NCBI GenBank assembly: GCA_949358305.1
Contig: OX442314.1
Span: 53,331,369 to 53,391,368, forward strand
Direction: 5' to 3'
Source: Strigamia acuminata
Lineage: Eukaryota; Arthropoda; Chilopoda; Geophilomorpha; Linotaeniidae
Length of the DNA: 60,000 nt
Part shown: in pieces, positions 30,341 through 40,150 of the stretch
Layout: each line of letters starts with the position of its first letter
Numbering within the stretch: position 1 is the stretch's first letter
The notes under the pieces: generated by a model
The model's input: the letters and a program-made list of their open reading frames with translations, nothing else
The model's database searches: none
Told to the model about the DNA's origin: nothing
Program-made: the position numbers and the translations under genes

Positions 30341-31244
30341 TACGCAGACTCACCCTCCACGGCGGCGAACGCGCCGCCCGTCCCGCCGTCACTCGTCCCA
30401 AAAACAGATCATCCGCGTGCGACTCCTCCATCGCCCGAACCTCGTGCGCCTTTGTACTCCTACACGTCCGTGCATAATGTCCTTTCATGTCGCACTTCCG
30501 GCATTTGGCATCACGCGCCGGGCACTCACCTCGATCGTGCCTTGGAAATCCACAGTTGCGACAGCCAGGCCCCGATGCACGGCCGCCTGGACTCGACTTA
30601 CCCGAACCCAACTGACCGCTCCATCGACCACTCTGCGCACCCCGCTCACCCTGCTCGCGACGATTTGATTTCACCTCTTCCACGGCTACGACGCTCGGCT
30701 CACCCGCACGAATAAAACTCTGCTGGCTCTTCACCACCTCCTTCATTCGTGCTTTCTCCACCGCCGTCTCTAATGTCAAGGCACTATCCAACTGCAGAGC
30801 CTCGGACACTTTTGCATCGAGAATCCCCACCACAAACCGATCCCGCACCAATTCGTCCTTCAAAGTTTTGTAATCACACGTCTCGATCAGCGCGTGCAGC
30901 GCCGTGAGGAACGAGTCCACCGTCTCGCCCGGCTCCTGTTTCCTCCTGTGGAATTTAGCCCGCTCGAAAATCACATTGCGCTTACCGACAAAATAATCGT
31001 CGAACACCTTCTTCACGAGCGCATAGTCCTTCCTTTCCTTCGTTTTCAATGTCGCCGCCGCCAAAATGTCTTCCGCCTCGTCGCCGAGGCAGTAAATCAA
31101 CGTCGTCACCTGCTTCGACTCCACCTGCTCCTCCAGGCCGGACGACTCACGGTACCTCTCAAATCGCCGTATCCACCTTGGCCAACTCTCGGCGCATTTG
31201 AAGTCGAATGGCGCCGGCGGAATAAATTGAAAAGCGGCCGCCAT
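30315..31244 (-). CDS. gag: Gag of element C
   Basis: 309 aa from the ATG at 31244. An upstream GTG is in frame, but the ATG MAAAFQFIPP is the natural start. The N-terminal half is a Ty3-type capsid region (WPRWIRRFERYRESSGL, LIYCLGDEAEDIL, FHRRKQEPGETVDSFLTALHAL). Two CX2CX4HX4C zinc knuckles (CRNCGFPRHDRGEC and CRKCDMKGHYARTC) lie near the C-terminus. It overlaps pol by 26 nt in another frame. Confidence 0.95.
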   Translation of the reverse strand: MAAAFQFIPPAPFDFKCAESWPRWIRRFERYRESSGLEEQVESKQVTTLIYCLGDEAEDILAAATLKTKERKDYALVKKVFDDYFVGKRNVIFERAKFHRRKQEPGETVDSFLTALHALIETCDYKTLKDELVRDRFVVGILDAKVSEALQLDSALTLETAVEKARMKEVVKSQQSFIRAGEPSVVAVEEVKSNRREQGERGAQSGRWSGQLGSGKSSPGGRASGPGCRNCGFPRHDRGECPARDAKCRKCDMKGHYARTCRSTKAHEVRAMEESHADDLFLGRVTAGRAARSPPWRVSLRIEKRTCSF

Positions 31245-31347
31245 CTTGGCCGTCTCGCCCGCCACTTTCACTGTTCAAAACCTCACCAAACTCGTCCTCG
31301 CGTATCGCCACCACGGAATCACCTCTCTCGCCACGCAAATCCACCAC

Positions 31348-31365
31348 CAACCACTTCTGACACCA
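31348..31365 (-). other. Primer binding site of element C
   Basis: Directly after the 5' LTR the minus strand reads TGGTGTCAGAAGTGG. Its complement looks like the 3' end of a leucine tRNA; the tRNA identity is from memory of common primer sites and should be checked. Confidence 0.6.
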
Positions 31366-31499
31366 TGTTGTGTTTATTAAAGACGGACAACGATGTGTAT
31401 AGTACGCGTGTCGTTTATTCAATGCCGGCAAGGTCGTCCTGACGTAATCAGGTACATGTGACCTTGCCGGATAACTGTCGCCACCTAGCGACCACCACA
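31366..31499 (-). repeat. 5' LTR of element C
   Basis: The same 134-bp sequence as 26986-27119, with no difference seen by eye. It is followed by GACAT, the duplicated target. Confidence 0.95.
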
Positions 31500-31798
31500 G
31501 ACATATTCGTCAAATCAATTTTACTGCTTGGAGTTGACGGCACGCTGGGTGGAGTTTTGTCGACTGGTGAGTTAACACAGGGCTCTTCTCTTCGAGTTTC
31601 CTGCGACGTTTCCAACCAAAAATCTTGACTGGTCAGTCGGCGCTGCTCGGGGTCTTGGTCCGATTCTCTCTCCGGACTGGATGATGAATCGAAATACGGC
31701 TCCGCTGCTCCGCCGGTCGCTCCTCCAGCCGTACCGCCTCTAGTGCGGAGTCCTCGTCTCGTTCCTCTCCCTCTCCTCGAATCTTGTGGCAAAGACAT
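31500..31798 (-). pseudogene. gag: Gag of element A, N-terminal part
   Basis: The ATG at 31798 opens a frame of about 98 residues, Arg/Gly-rich at first (SRRGRGTRRGLRTRGG) then acidic and Pro/Ser-rich, which ends at the insertion of element C. The remaining gag starts at 26985. The first exon-like position just after the primer site fixes this as the true gag start. Confidence 0.85.
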
Positions 31799-31906
31799 TA
31801 TTTGTTACACAGAATAGAGAAGAAAGAAACAGAAAAACTTTCTAACACAAATTTTTAAAAGACAAAATGGTGGTCCCTCAACTGAAGATAGTTGTTAAGG
31901 TTCAAA

Positions 31907-31924
31907 TTATTTAACGGGCCCCCA
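31907..31924 (-). other. Putative primer binding site of element A
   Basis: Two bases after the 5' LTR the minus strand reads TGGGGGCCCGTTAAAT. It shares TGGGGGCC with element B in the same position. The tRNA is not identified. Confidence 0.5.
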
Positions 31925-31926
31925 GG

Positions 31927-32887
31927 TGTAATGAGCCCAAATTATTATTAAATAAATAATAATAATTCTAGACTTATTGATGCTTAGACAAGACTTATCA
32001 TAAAAACTACTCTCTAATATAAAACTCACAAAATGGTTTATTCTGACTTAGAATAAGATAAATTACAGTGATGAATAAAGCTTAATGGAAATAAGAAATG
32101 AAATAATAGATGAAATGACGAATTAACTTCAAATCGACGTGGAAACGTTATTCTGACGATTCCAACGTTCCGGCGATGATAACGGCTCGTTTCGTCGCGC
32201 TTCTACGGCTCTCTTTCGACGCTCGACTCGATTTTCTACTCGGCGTCGCTCCTCGGTGAAACGGACTTGTTCCGTGACTCAACTTCTTGAAATTGTCTGG
32301 CACAAATCGACTCCCGTCGATTTGCTTGGTCAGCCGGACTCTTTCCGATACTTCTTCTACACGTTCTCCGCAACTCCGTCGTCTTGGCGGCGAAACTGCG
32401 ACTCTTTCGCACAACAATCTCTTCTCAACAATGTCGTTGAGACAAGATGAAATCTCACAATTGTATTCGTACAATTGCAAGAATGGACTCTAGCTGGATC
32501 CCTCTCAGCAAGAGTGTGGCTTCCCGTGTCACTAGTTGTGGTGGCACAAGATGAATCTAGCTGGATTCTTCACAGCAAGATTAGGAGTATAAAACTTCAC
32601 GGAGGTTTTCACAAAATACTGGAGGATTTCTCTGGGTTATTTTGTGTTGTTTCTCTGGCAAAGTTGAATTCATACTGAGGAGTTCTCACTCCTCTCAGGA
32701 CTCATTTCCTGTTTGGAGGCTTGTGGGCTGGTTACCCTGGCAACCACCCACATTTCCTCCCACTCTACTTAGCTTTCTTGCCTGTAGACAGGAAGCATAA
32801 AAAACTCAAACTAAAATATAATAAACTAAAATATAATTTTACAGACTTTTTTCTGTTACTTCCTTAGTGACCACTAGGGTCACTACA
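31927..32887 (-). repeat. 5' LTR of element A
   Basis: 961 bp, near-identical to 13409-14369. An AATAAA on the minus strand near 32036 could be the polyA signal. It is followed by AGTA, the duplicated target. Confidence 0.95.
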
Positions 32888-33310
32888 AGTACTCAGTTAG
32901 TATAGATTTGTAATGTATAAATTGTCGTTTGTATTGGTCTCTGCAAGCCGCAAAATCGATTTGACTGGTTTCGGGCACTTGGGGTAAAGCGTGTGCTGCC
33001 AACTTGATGCTGGAATACACACATCCAATTTCACTTTTCTTTACAGATTCCTTTAGTATTTAGTTAGTATTGATTTGTAATGTACAAATTGTCGTTTGTA
33101 TTGGTCTCTGCAAGCCGCAAAATCGATTTGACCAGTTTCGGGCACTTGGGGTAAAGCGTGTGCTGCCAACTTGATGCTGGAATACACACATCCAATTTCA
33201 CTTTTCTTTACAGATTCCTTTAGTATTTAGTTAGTATTGATTTGTAATGTACAAATTGTCGTTTGTATTGGTCTACACAGGCCGCAAAATCGATTTGACC
33301 GTTTTCGGGC
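32888..33310. repeat. Left-arm 167-bp tandem array, inner part
   Basis: About two and a half further monomers in the same orientation as 12421-13404, continuing exactly from the base where element A interrupts. The last copy ends near 33310 with the phrase TTTTCGGGCAAATGAGTC. Confidence 0.85.
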
Positions 33311-33445
33311 AAATGAGTCAAACCAATTTTTTTTTTTTTTTGGATTTGACCCTGGGTGTTTGGTCGAACACAAACACAACAGTCAAATTGAAAATAAATA
33401 AACAGTTCTAGATGTGCTGCTTGTTTATTTTTTACTGAGACTACG

Positions 33446-33676
33446 TTGAAAAAGCCGGAGAAATCGTCGATGAGCGAGAAAGGTGGTGAGAAGAACAAGA
33501 CGAAGTCGGCAACGAAAGTGGACAACGGACTGATGCCGGAACTGCAAGCTCTAGACGATTTGGAACACATGTCGGTCGTTGCAGCAGATCATCTCCGAGA
33601 AGTAAATTCTGCGGAAAAAGCAGTGCAGATTGCCGAAAGGTGTGATGAAGGGATTTCCATCAAAGAAAGTGGTTAA
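33446..33676 (+). other. Small ORF shared by both arms of the fold-back, left copy
   Basis: About 76 codons; the first in-frame ATG opens MSEKGGEKNKTKSATK. It continues through a conserved block LMPELQALDDLEHMSVV.ADHLREVN and ends ISIKESG before TAA. The right arm carries a closely matching ORF on the other strand at 54779-55045. An AG preceded by a T-rich stretch lies just upstream, so it may be a captured 3' exon of a host gene. I do not recognise the protein. Confidence 0.45.
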
Positions 33677-33931
33677 ACATCGACGATCTGTGCGAATTCC
33701 TACACTAGTATGACTAAAATGACTAAAATGCCCGAATGTTAATTTTATTTCCGATGCAGTAAAATATTATGGAAATTCCCGTTAATTAAAAGTTTATTAA
33801 CAATTCTTTAATGTTTTATATGCGTGTATGTCTTTTTCTTCAAATTCATCAGGAATCTAAAATTGTAGGCATGGTAATGGTGGTTAAATTAAAGTTAAAT
33901 TTAGTTATTTATGTTTATTTTGTTTTTTTAG

Positions 33932-34023
33932 GTCCCGATTGTAGACATCGGCCGCCCGAGCTGCAGGAACAGCAACGTGCAAAACAACTCGAAGCCAAGC
34001 AAAATTACAAAGCTCAGTTATCG
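33932..34023 (+). other. Captured exon-like segment, copy 1
   Basis: A T-rich tract ending TTTTTTTAG precedes an open stretch CRHRPPELQEQQRAKQLEAK, a charged helical segment. Further copies lie at 35231-35325 (plus) and, decayed, at 40912-41014 (minus), and the T-tract part alone recurs near 34263. It looks like an exon with its acceptor, carried as arm cargo. Host gene not recognised. Confidence 0.4.
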
Positions 34024-35230
34024 GTGTTTCAGGAACAGCATCAATTTTTTTTTTTACCAATCGGTTGTATTGAAACTACACAATGTTACCTATCAGATTA
34101 TTAAAAAATTAGAAATAAAAAGAATTTTTTTTATTGAAGTTACTTATTTATTTTAACAGAAATTACACCAAAATCTCCAACATAAACCATTCGCCCGCCG
34201 AGTTTTAAGTGTGTTTAAGTGGTGGTTAAAATAAAGTTAAATATAGTTATTTATGTTTAATTTGTGTTTTTAGGTCCCAATTGTAGACATCAGGGATTCA
34301 AAAAGTCACCCTGTTTATCGTATTCGTAATATCTATTAACTAGTCGAAATGTTTGACGTGTTGTTCGTACAACAAACTAGAGAAAAAGCAAGTGCTTTAA
34401 CTTGGTAAATATATTATACTTTCAAGTGTAAAACGATGATGGTCTGGATTTTAAGTGTGTACTGTTCGAATGAATTTGGAAATTGTGCATGTGAACGATG
34501 AATTTCGAATGAATTCTAATTTTGCGATATTTTATGTGAAAATAAGTTTCAACAGAAATTTATGTTGTGTTTAATTTTATTTTATTTCGTATAGGTCAAA
34601 GAATTGATTATTTTGAGTAAAATAAATTTTACCTCGTGGTTAGGCTTAAACTCCCACCACGAGAGTTTGAAAATTCTTGTCCGGACTGGTCGCTGTTTCG
34701 CCCGCCCATGTAACGTCATTTGGCCGTCGACAATGCGATGAAACACATGGTTAGGTTTAACACGAAAAGTTCGATGTTTTCTCGAAGGAAATTCAAATAT
34801 GAATTCCAATGTTCATCGGTTATTTTAACGAAGATAACCACTTTATAATTATGTTTGAGATTTCAAATAAAGAATATTTTCAGATTTAAGGCCTAATTTT
34901 ATTTAAATAAATAAAACGAAGGAAAAGTTGCTTTTTGTGGAATAAAAGATATTTTATTTCGATAAATTGTTTTTCATACCTGATTTAAATTTTAATTTGC
35001 AAATGTATTGATCCTTTTTGGTTTTAAATCTTTAACACCCAATTCCTTGAACGGAATACTGTTTGAATTTAGCGAAGATTTTTTGCTGCTACGATTGCCT
35101 AGCAACGGTGTTCTACAGGAAAGCTGCCAGAATCTAACGATCAACGTGCTTTTTTTATAGATTGTTGCTAAACAATTTAAATTGTATAATAACAATTACG
35201 AAGCACGCTGAATCGTTGGATTCTTGGCGG
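34024..35230. other. Left-arm interior without a recognisable gene
   Basis: AT-rich. 34100-34230 matches 40640-40800 in reverse complement, part of the arm pairing. From about 34300 to 35230 I find no counterpart in the right arm and no gene. Confidence 0.45.
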
Positions 35231-35325
35231 AGTCCCAATTGTAGACATCGGCCGCCCGAGCTGCGGGAAGAGCAACGTGCAAAACAACTCGAAGCCAAGC
35301 AAAATTACCGAGCTCAGTTATCGGC
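35231..35325 (+). other. Captured exon-like segment, copy 2
   Basis: Nearly the same as 33932-34023 (CRHRPPELREEQRAKQLEAK), in the same orientation but without the T-rich acceptor tract directly before it. Confidence 0.4.
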
Positions 35326-35431
35326 AGGAAAGCCAATCGTTTCCCCGACGTGATATTAGCATGGATACGAGTTATATGACAATTATATGAAAATTGATGA
35401 AAAATAAAGTATAAATGTTTACATAGAGTAT

Positions 35432-35757
35432 TTTAATTTTAAATTTATACAGTTGTGCAAAAATAATAATGAAAATTTATATTTGGCGTCGATCAAAGTG
35501 TTAAAGCAAGTCGTCGTACAAAATTGAGTGGTGCTTCCAATGCGATCAGCATCGGTTGTTCAAAAAATATTTCCCGCCAAGTCAGGCACAGTTGGCGAAC
35601 GTCGCTCTCGTGCAATGGAATCAATCCGCCTTTGTGACATGTTAACTCGGCCAAGCACAGTTCACATCATCGCGGCAAACTTGAGACTTATCGATCTGTT
35701 TCAATTTCAAAATAGCCGTTCTCCAATGCATAACTGACGCCGGAACAGCCGGTAGGA
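35432..35757. repeat. Direct repeat, left copy, flanking the USP/recombinase pair
   Basis: Shares several hundred bp with 37649-38045 in the same orientation, starting near TTTATACAGTTGTGCAAAAA. This copy has small deletions, including 20 bp inside the phosphatase fragment. Confidence 0.75.
35504..35632 (-). pseudogene. Protein phosphatase 1 exon fragment, deleted copy
   Basis: The minus strand reads a stretch like the PP1 catalytic subunit ([26 protein letters not shown]), but a 20-bp deletion removes the GDIHG metal-binding motif that copy 2 keeps at 37714-37860. Non-functional. Confidence 0.6.
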
Positions 35758-35798
35758 ACTATTTGAAATTGTTTCATGTTTTATTATTTATTACGAAA

Positions 35799-36250
35799 TT
35801 ACAAAATCACATACATTAAAACATACGGAACAAGTTTTGTATTGGGAGAAATAGTTTTGACTTTGTTTTGTAAATCGTCATAAACCTCCCAAAACTCATT
35901 GTTCCTTCTGCACACAGCTACAAAATGTCCCACACACCCACCTATTAATGGAGCAATAAATTGAATTACTCCAGTAAGTACGTAGTTATGAGCCTCAAAA
36001 GTAAGTATTGTAGGAATATTTCCCAGAACAAGTTCTGGAATATTAAATTTTACTTCTTTTGAGCTCTCAAAAAGCTCTATGTATAATGCTGGAGCATTTA
36101 ATTTATCCACAGAGATGTGGTTTTGTAGTTCGTCCAGTTTCTGCAGACAAATATTAACACTTATTAAACACTGTTTAAAAATATCTTGCATTAAAAACGA
36201 AATTGTGCAATTGCAGTCGATCGAATGTAGATTTCCCTCTAACAAATTCA
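35799..36250 (-). pseudogene. USP-like (peptidase C19) C-terminal fragment
   Basis: About 150 residues on the minus strand ending YVLMYVIL. The C-terminal half contains GGCVGHFVAVCRR, then FWEVYDDL and the closing YVLMYV, which follows the His-box pattern of ubiquitin-specific proteases (GHY.A, W...DD, Y.L.Y). The Cys box is absent, so only the C-terminus is here. AATAAA lies 7 bp after the stop (35792-35787). The assignment is by motif pattern only; similar tails occur in mobile-element-encoded proteins of invertebrates. It is head-to-head with the recombinase ORF. Confidence 0.45.
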
Positions 36251-36272
36251 AACTGAAATGTTCAGACAATAA

Positions 36273-37208
36273 TTGAGCTCGACATATTCTACGGGGGTTC
36301 AGAAGTGGCAGGAATTTTTGGGTCAAGGGTCGCCTGCTAACCTTGATGGACCTTTAACTAACTTCCCTGCAAAAGACCTTGCGCTCGAATCGCTGATCAT
36401 CAAAACTGCCAATTTCCTAGCCTTCCGCTTCCAAGAGGGGAAGTCCCACTCCACCATCACCGGGAATCTGGCAGCAATAGTCGCAGCAGGTTGCATTCCC
36501 ACGGAAGTGCGCTACGACTACCGCATTGTCAAAATTCTTAAAGGAATCTTCAACACTAAGCCAAATTTGCCCCGATACGTCGCTACTTGGGACGTGGGAC
36601 TGGCTTTAAATTATTTGCGACAACAATGGCCTCATGACACCCTGGACTGGCGTCCACTACAAGAAAAATTGCTAATCCTTTTGGCTCTTACAACTGCGGC
36701 AAGGGTGAGCTCCCTCCAGAGCTTATCACTCTCCGACCTTTCGGTGACATCAGACGCCGCCATTTTTCGGCCATTAACCCTGCACAAACACACTCGGGTG
36801 GGCACGCACACCAATTTCAGAATCGCGCCCTTCCCGCAAGACAGATCTGTCTGCCCCTTTACGGCGCTCTCGAGCTTCCTGAAGAAAACAATAAACATTC
36901 GAAAAGGAACACACCTTTTCCTAACCCAGACTCCGCCCCACTCGGCTCCGTCAAAGGACACCATCCGCAGATGGATTAAATCCTTCTTAAAAAAGATTGG
37001 AGTAGACGAAGCAGTTTTCGGGGCCCATTCTACTCGCGCGGCAGCAACCAGCGCAGCCGCTAATCGTGTACCAGTACAACAAATACTGGAAGTGGCGGGT
37101 TGGACATCGGAGAAAACTTTTGCCAAGTTTTATAACAAACCTATTATTGACCCCAACGCGTTCCAAACCGCAGTGTTACTGCCTCACGCAAATGCTAATG
37201 CAAAATAA
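36273..37208 (+). pseudogene. DIRS-type tyrosine recombinase, 5'-truncated
   Basis: 311 open codons with no Met at all; the frame opens after a TAA with TTG. The fold is that of a tyrosine recombinase: an N-terminal core-binding region (STYSTGVQKWQEFL), box I Arg in LTTAARVSSLQSL, the HSTRAAATSAA motif (H-x-x-R), GWTSEKTFAKFYNKP with Trp and the nucleophilic Tyr. The HSTR...AGW..FAKFYN pattern is typical of DIRS-group retroelements. No reverse transcriptase or RNase H lies nearby, so this is the tail of such an element or a captured recombinase. It could not be translated from its own ATG as it stands. Catalytic residues are intact. Confidence 0.8.
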
Positions 37209-37648
37209 AAAAGAAAAGGAAATAAAAAATAAAAAGAAATCGATTAGAAATTGAATAAATTGAATTATCACCTTTTATACTTGCCAATTTTACTCATTTC
37301 TACCTAAAATGGGGCTCTAAAGTCTCCTGGGATTCCGGAGATTACTGAGAATGAATGTAATCTCGGCGGAATGAAGCGAGCGGAGCGAGCGAATGAACGC
37401 CGAGCGTCGTTCATTCGATGTAATCGAGGAATAACAGGACCCTCCAACACCTCCCTTTCACTAGCATACTCTATTAATCCTCACACATGGATCTTAAATA
37501 CATATATCTTATCTTACCTTAAAGTTCCTCCCGAGTTGGGAAACGACAACTCCTAATCTTCAATTGTTTTTTCCTTGAGTTTTTTCCTACCCATTTTAGG
37601 CTTACTCTAAAGACTGACGTGACCCGGATGGTAGCGCCATCTTAATTT
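37209..37648. other. Post-recombinase tail, possible DIRS terminus
   Basis: GC-rich short inverted motifs (GAATGAACG and CGTTCATTC around 37388-37420) follow the recombinase, as in internal complementary regions of DIRS-like elements. No gene. The direct repeat resumes at about 37649. Confidence 0.35.
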
Positions 37649-38045
37649 AAAATTTATACAGTTGTGCAAAAATAATAATGAAAATTTATATTTGGCGTCG
37701 ATCAAAGTGTTACAGCAAGTCGTCGTACTTTCCGTGAATGTCACCGACAAAATTGAGCGGCGCTTCCAATGCGACCAGCATCGGTTGTTCTAAAAATATT
37801 TCCCGCGAAGTCAGGCACAATTGGCGAACATCGCTTTCGTGCAATGGAATCAATCCACGTTAAGATCACTTTTGCCGACAACCGCTCTTTGTGACATGTT
37901 AACTCGGCCAAGCACAGTTCATATCACAGCTGGCGAAACGTTTGTTCGTAACACTTGTCGCGGCAAACTTGAGACTTGTCGATCTGTTCCAATATCAAAA
38001 GAGCCGCTCTCCAATGCACAACTAATGCCGGAACAGCCGGAACTG
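37649..38045. repeat. Direct repeat, right copy
   Basis: Same orientation as 35432-35757, 2.2 kb away, and more complete. Its right part pairs in inverted orientation with 38820-38980. Confidence 0.75.
37714..37860 (-). pseudogene. Protein phosphatase 1 catalytic-subunit exon fragment
   Basis: The minus strand encodes about 48 residues matching the PP1 N-terminal region: [20 protein letters not shown], then [18 protein letters not shown], including the metal-binding GDIHG motif of PPP phosphatases. The match ends at a GT that could be the original splice donor (TTGCT|GTAACA). A stop lies upstream in frame. It reads as a captured host exon inside the fold-back, not a working phosphatase. Confidence 0.75.
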
Positions 38046-38250
38046 GCGGAACGGCAAACACAGCGCCGAGTCGGATTCATGCTTGTCTACGTGGGGCCGC
38101 GATGCTCGCCAAAGTGAGCGGCCAAATCACTGGTGAGGCCTAGATTCTTAGTCGAATCGATGAGGCGACGTGCATGTTCTTAGCGAGCGGCCAAATCACT
38201 GGTGAGGCCTAGATCCTTAGTCGAATCGATGAGGCGACGAGCATGTTCTT
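37873..38250. repeat. Central inverted repeat, left arm
   Basis: Reads in reverse complement of 38750-38980. Includes a tandem duplication of about 68 bp (GAGCGGCCAAATCACTGGTG at about 38109, 38137 and 38192). With its partner it closes the fold-back around a roughly 500-bp AT-rich loop (38251-38749) that has no recognisable gene. Confidence 0.75.
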
Positions 38251-38749
38251 CGGAAATTTAAATACTTCAATCAAAATACATTTTCGTTTATGGACTACTA
38301 AGTCAATTTAATCGAAATTAACGGCACATTTATTCGAAAAATGATAGATTATGTCGTTATTAATGAATTATTCGATTTTAATTGATATTATAATTAGCGA
38401 TTTCACCGTGTCGCCATCTATCGGCAGAATAATAAGCTCCAAAACTATAACTCGAAATTCAAATTTAGTAAACTTTAATTCTCTACAAACATCCATAAAA
38501 CAACGAAAAGAAATATTCTGCACAATTTAAACTTAAACTTAAATGTGTGTATCGCTCTTGCAGAAATTAACGATGCCAAATCATTTTTTTTGTGTGTGTT
38601 TCTTTCGATTAGATGGGATTAACAGCGGGTTTAATATTGTTTTATTAAAAATTACATGAAATTTGATGTAAATAAACACTTTATTGTAATAGTATTGCCA
38701 GAAAAAAGAATAACAATAATAATAATCGGCGCTATTTTACGAATTTCCG

Positions 38750-38980
38750 AAGAACATGCACGTCGCCTCATCGATTCGACTAAGGATCTAGGCCTCACCA
38801 GTGATTTGGCCGCTCGCTACGGGCGAGCATCGCGGCCCCACGTAGACAAGCGTGAATCCGACTCGGCGTGCAATTCGCTGCGTTGTCTTTGCCGTTCGGC
38901 GACAAGTGCTACGAACAAACGTTTCGCTGGCCAAGTTAACATGTCACAAAGAGCGGTTGTGGGCAAAAATACCGATTTTT
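38750..38980. repeat. Central inverted repeat, right arm
   Basis: Inverted partner of 37873-38250. On the plus strand it is open for about 65 codons (EEHARRLIDSTKDLGLTSDL), possibly a captured exon; the gene is not recognised. Confidence 0.75.
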
Positions 38981-39072
38981 TTTCAAAATTAATTATTAAA
39001 ACATTAAAATCGAACCAAAACCGTAAACGAAAACTAATTGTTTGATTTGTGATTTCGTGTCCTTCCATGCAG

Positions 39073-39201
39073 TTGGACGACGCGAGCATCTGCGGCGGGC
39101 CGTTGCTCGGCGTCTCCAGTGATCACCGGTCATCGGCGATCGTCGAACATCGCACGCGATCTCATGGTGAACGTGCGTTTGACGAGTTTTTAAATGTGTA
39201 G
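39073..39201 (+). other. Captured terminal-exon-like segment
   Basis: A pyrimidine-rich acceptor (TTCCATGCAG) precedes 42 open codons (starting LDDASICGGPLLGVSS, ending FDEFLNV) and a TAG. AATAAA follows at 39236. The layout is that of a last exon with its polyA signal. Product not recognised. Confidence 0.4.
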
Positions 39202-39999
39202 TCGGATAAACGTGTTTTATACATTTTTGTATAGAAATAAATGACTATCAATGATTATTATTGAACGATAAACATTAAAAATAAATTCTTTGGTTCTACT
39301 GATGAAAATATACAAATAAAAGCCGATAAGTCGACACGATTGCACATATAAATTGAGATGGATGACACGTACAAAAGCCAGCAACAATTTGCTTCCTCGC
39401 GACAATTGTATAAATATACAAAATGAATTCCGAAAGAAATCAGGTGGTCGTGTAAAGCGAAAAATGCATCCAAAACGTTTAAAAAACGACGAGGTAGAAG
39501 CGATTGTCGCCATCATTTCGTCTTCTCGCTCGAGACAGCTCAGATCGACCGACACATGTTCCAAATAGTCCACGGCTTGCAGTTTGTCGTGATTCGACTT
39601 TGTGGTTAAAGATAATAAATAATACACTCGGGAATACAATATACTTCAATATACTTGGTAAAATTGAGTAAATGGAAAACCAACTCCGCGATGTTGTATT
39701 GCCGCGTACTGGTATCAGTCGATGAAATTCAATTGAGCCCATGTTATCAAAATAATTGTATCGTCTCCAACATCAAACAGCAGCATAGCAGTCGTGCGAG
39801 AAATACGAATCTTAAAAATTTTGACATTGTTGCGTCGTACTTTTTCGAAGCGATTGAGCGTGGTATTCTCATTTCACCGTCGGTTCACCGTCGGCCGCTT
39901 ACGGCGCATCTCGTGCGGCAGGGCGAACATGATATCCCGCGACAGTCGACGGTTTGTGAATGTAATTATAACACATAACTCTCCGACTCACTTGTCAGC
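39202..39999. other. Right-arm interior with module copies
   Basis: 39490-39600 reads on the minus strand as LQAVDYLEHVSVDLSCLERE, related to the small ORF shared by the arms; another copy lies at 55372-55460. The rest has no supportable gene. Confidence 0.4.
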
Positions 40000-40150
40000 C
40001 ATGCATGCCGACCCAGCCGGACCTTCTGCGGCATTGATCCCGAACCACCGTCGAATCCGGACATCGTGTTTTTTTACGTAAATTTTTTTAGATTCGACGG
40101 TGGTTGAGGAATCGATGCCGTAGAAGGTGCAGTCGGGACGGCATGGCTGA
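40000..40150. repeat. Hairpin module, copy 1
   Basis: Inverted repeat with stems of about 58 bp: one side contains TTGATCCCGAACCACCGTCG, the other side CGACGGTGGTTGAGGAATCG. Further copies lie at 40290-40458 and 55135-55308. MITE-like, no coding. Confidence 0.65.

Larger units (their letters stand above)
26986..31499 (-). mobile_element. LTR retrotransposon C, compact Ty3/gypsy (Mag-like), nested in gag of A
   Basis: 4,514 bp with identical-looking 134-bp LTRs (26986-27119 and 31366-31499) and a 5-bp duplication GACAT. Minus-strand order is LTR, primer site, gag, pol, polypurine tract, LTR. Both ORFs are open and all catalytic residues are visible, so it may be active. Very short LTRs, a two-knuckle Gag and K02A2.6-like Pol fit the Mag lineage. 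Confidence 0.95.
13409..32887 (-). mobile_element. LTR retrotransposon A, Ty3/gypsy type, with third ORF
   Basis: 19,479 bp flanked by direct 961-bp LTRs and a 4-bp duplication AGTA (13405-13408 and 32888-32891). Minus-strand order is 5' LTR, primer site, gag, pol, ORF3, polypurine tract, 3' LTR. It contains nested element C, which adds 4,514 bp plus 5 bp of duplication, so native A is about 15 kb. The uninterrupted flank reads as a normal 167-bp monomer. Pol and ORF3 are open; gag is broken by C. Confidence 0.95.

Noticed and set aside
36273-37208. The tyrosine recombinase as transposase of the fold-back
   Set aside because: It is DIRS-type, lacks a start codon, and tyrosine recombinases do not make 9-bp target duplications.
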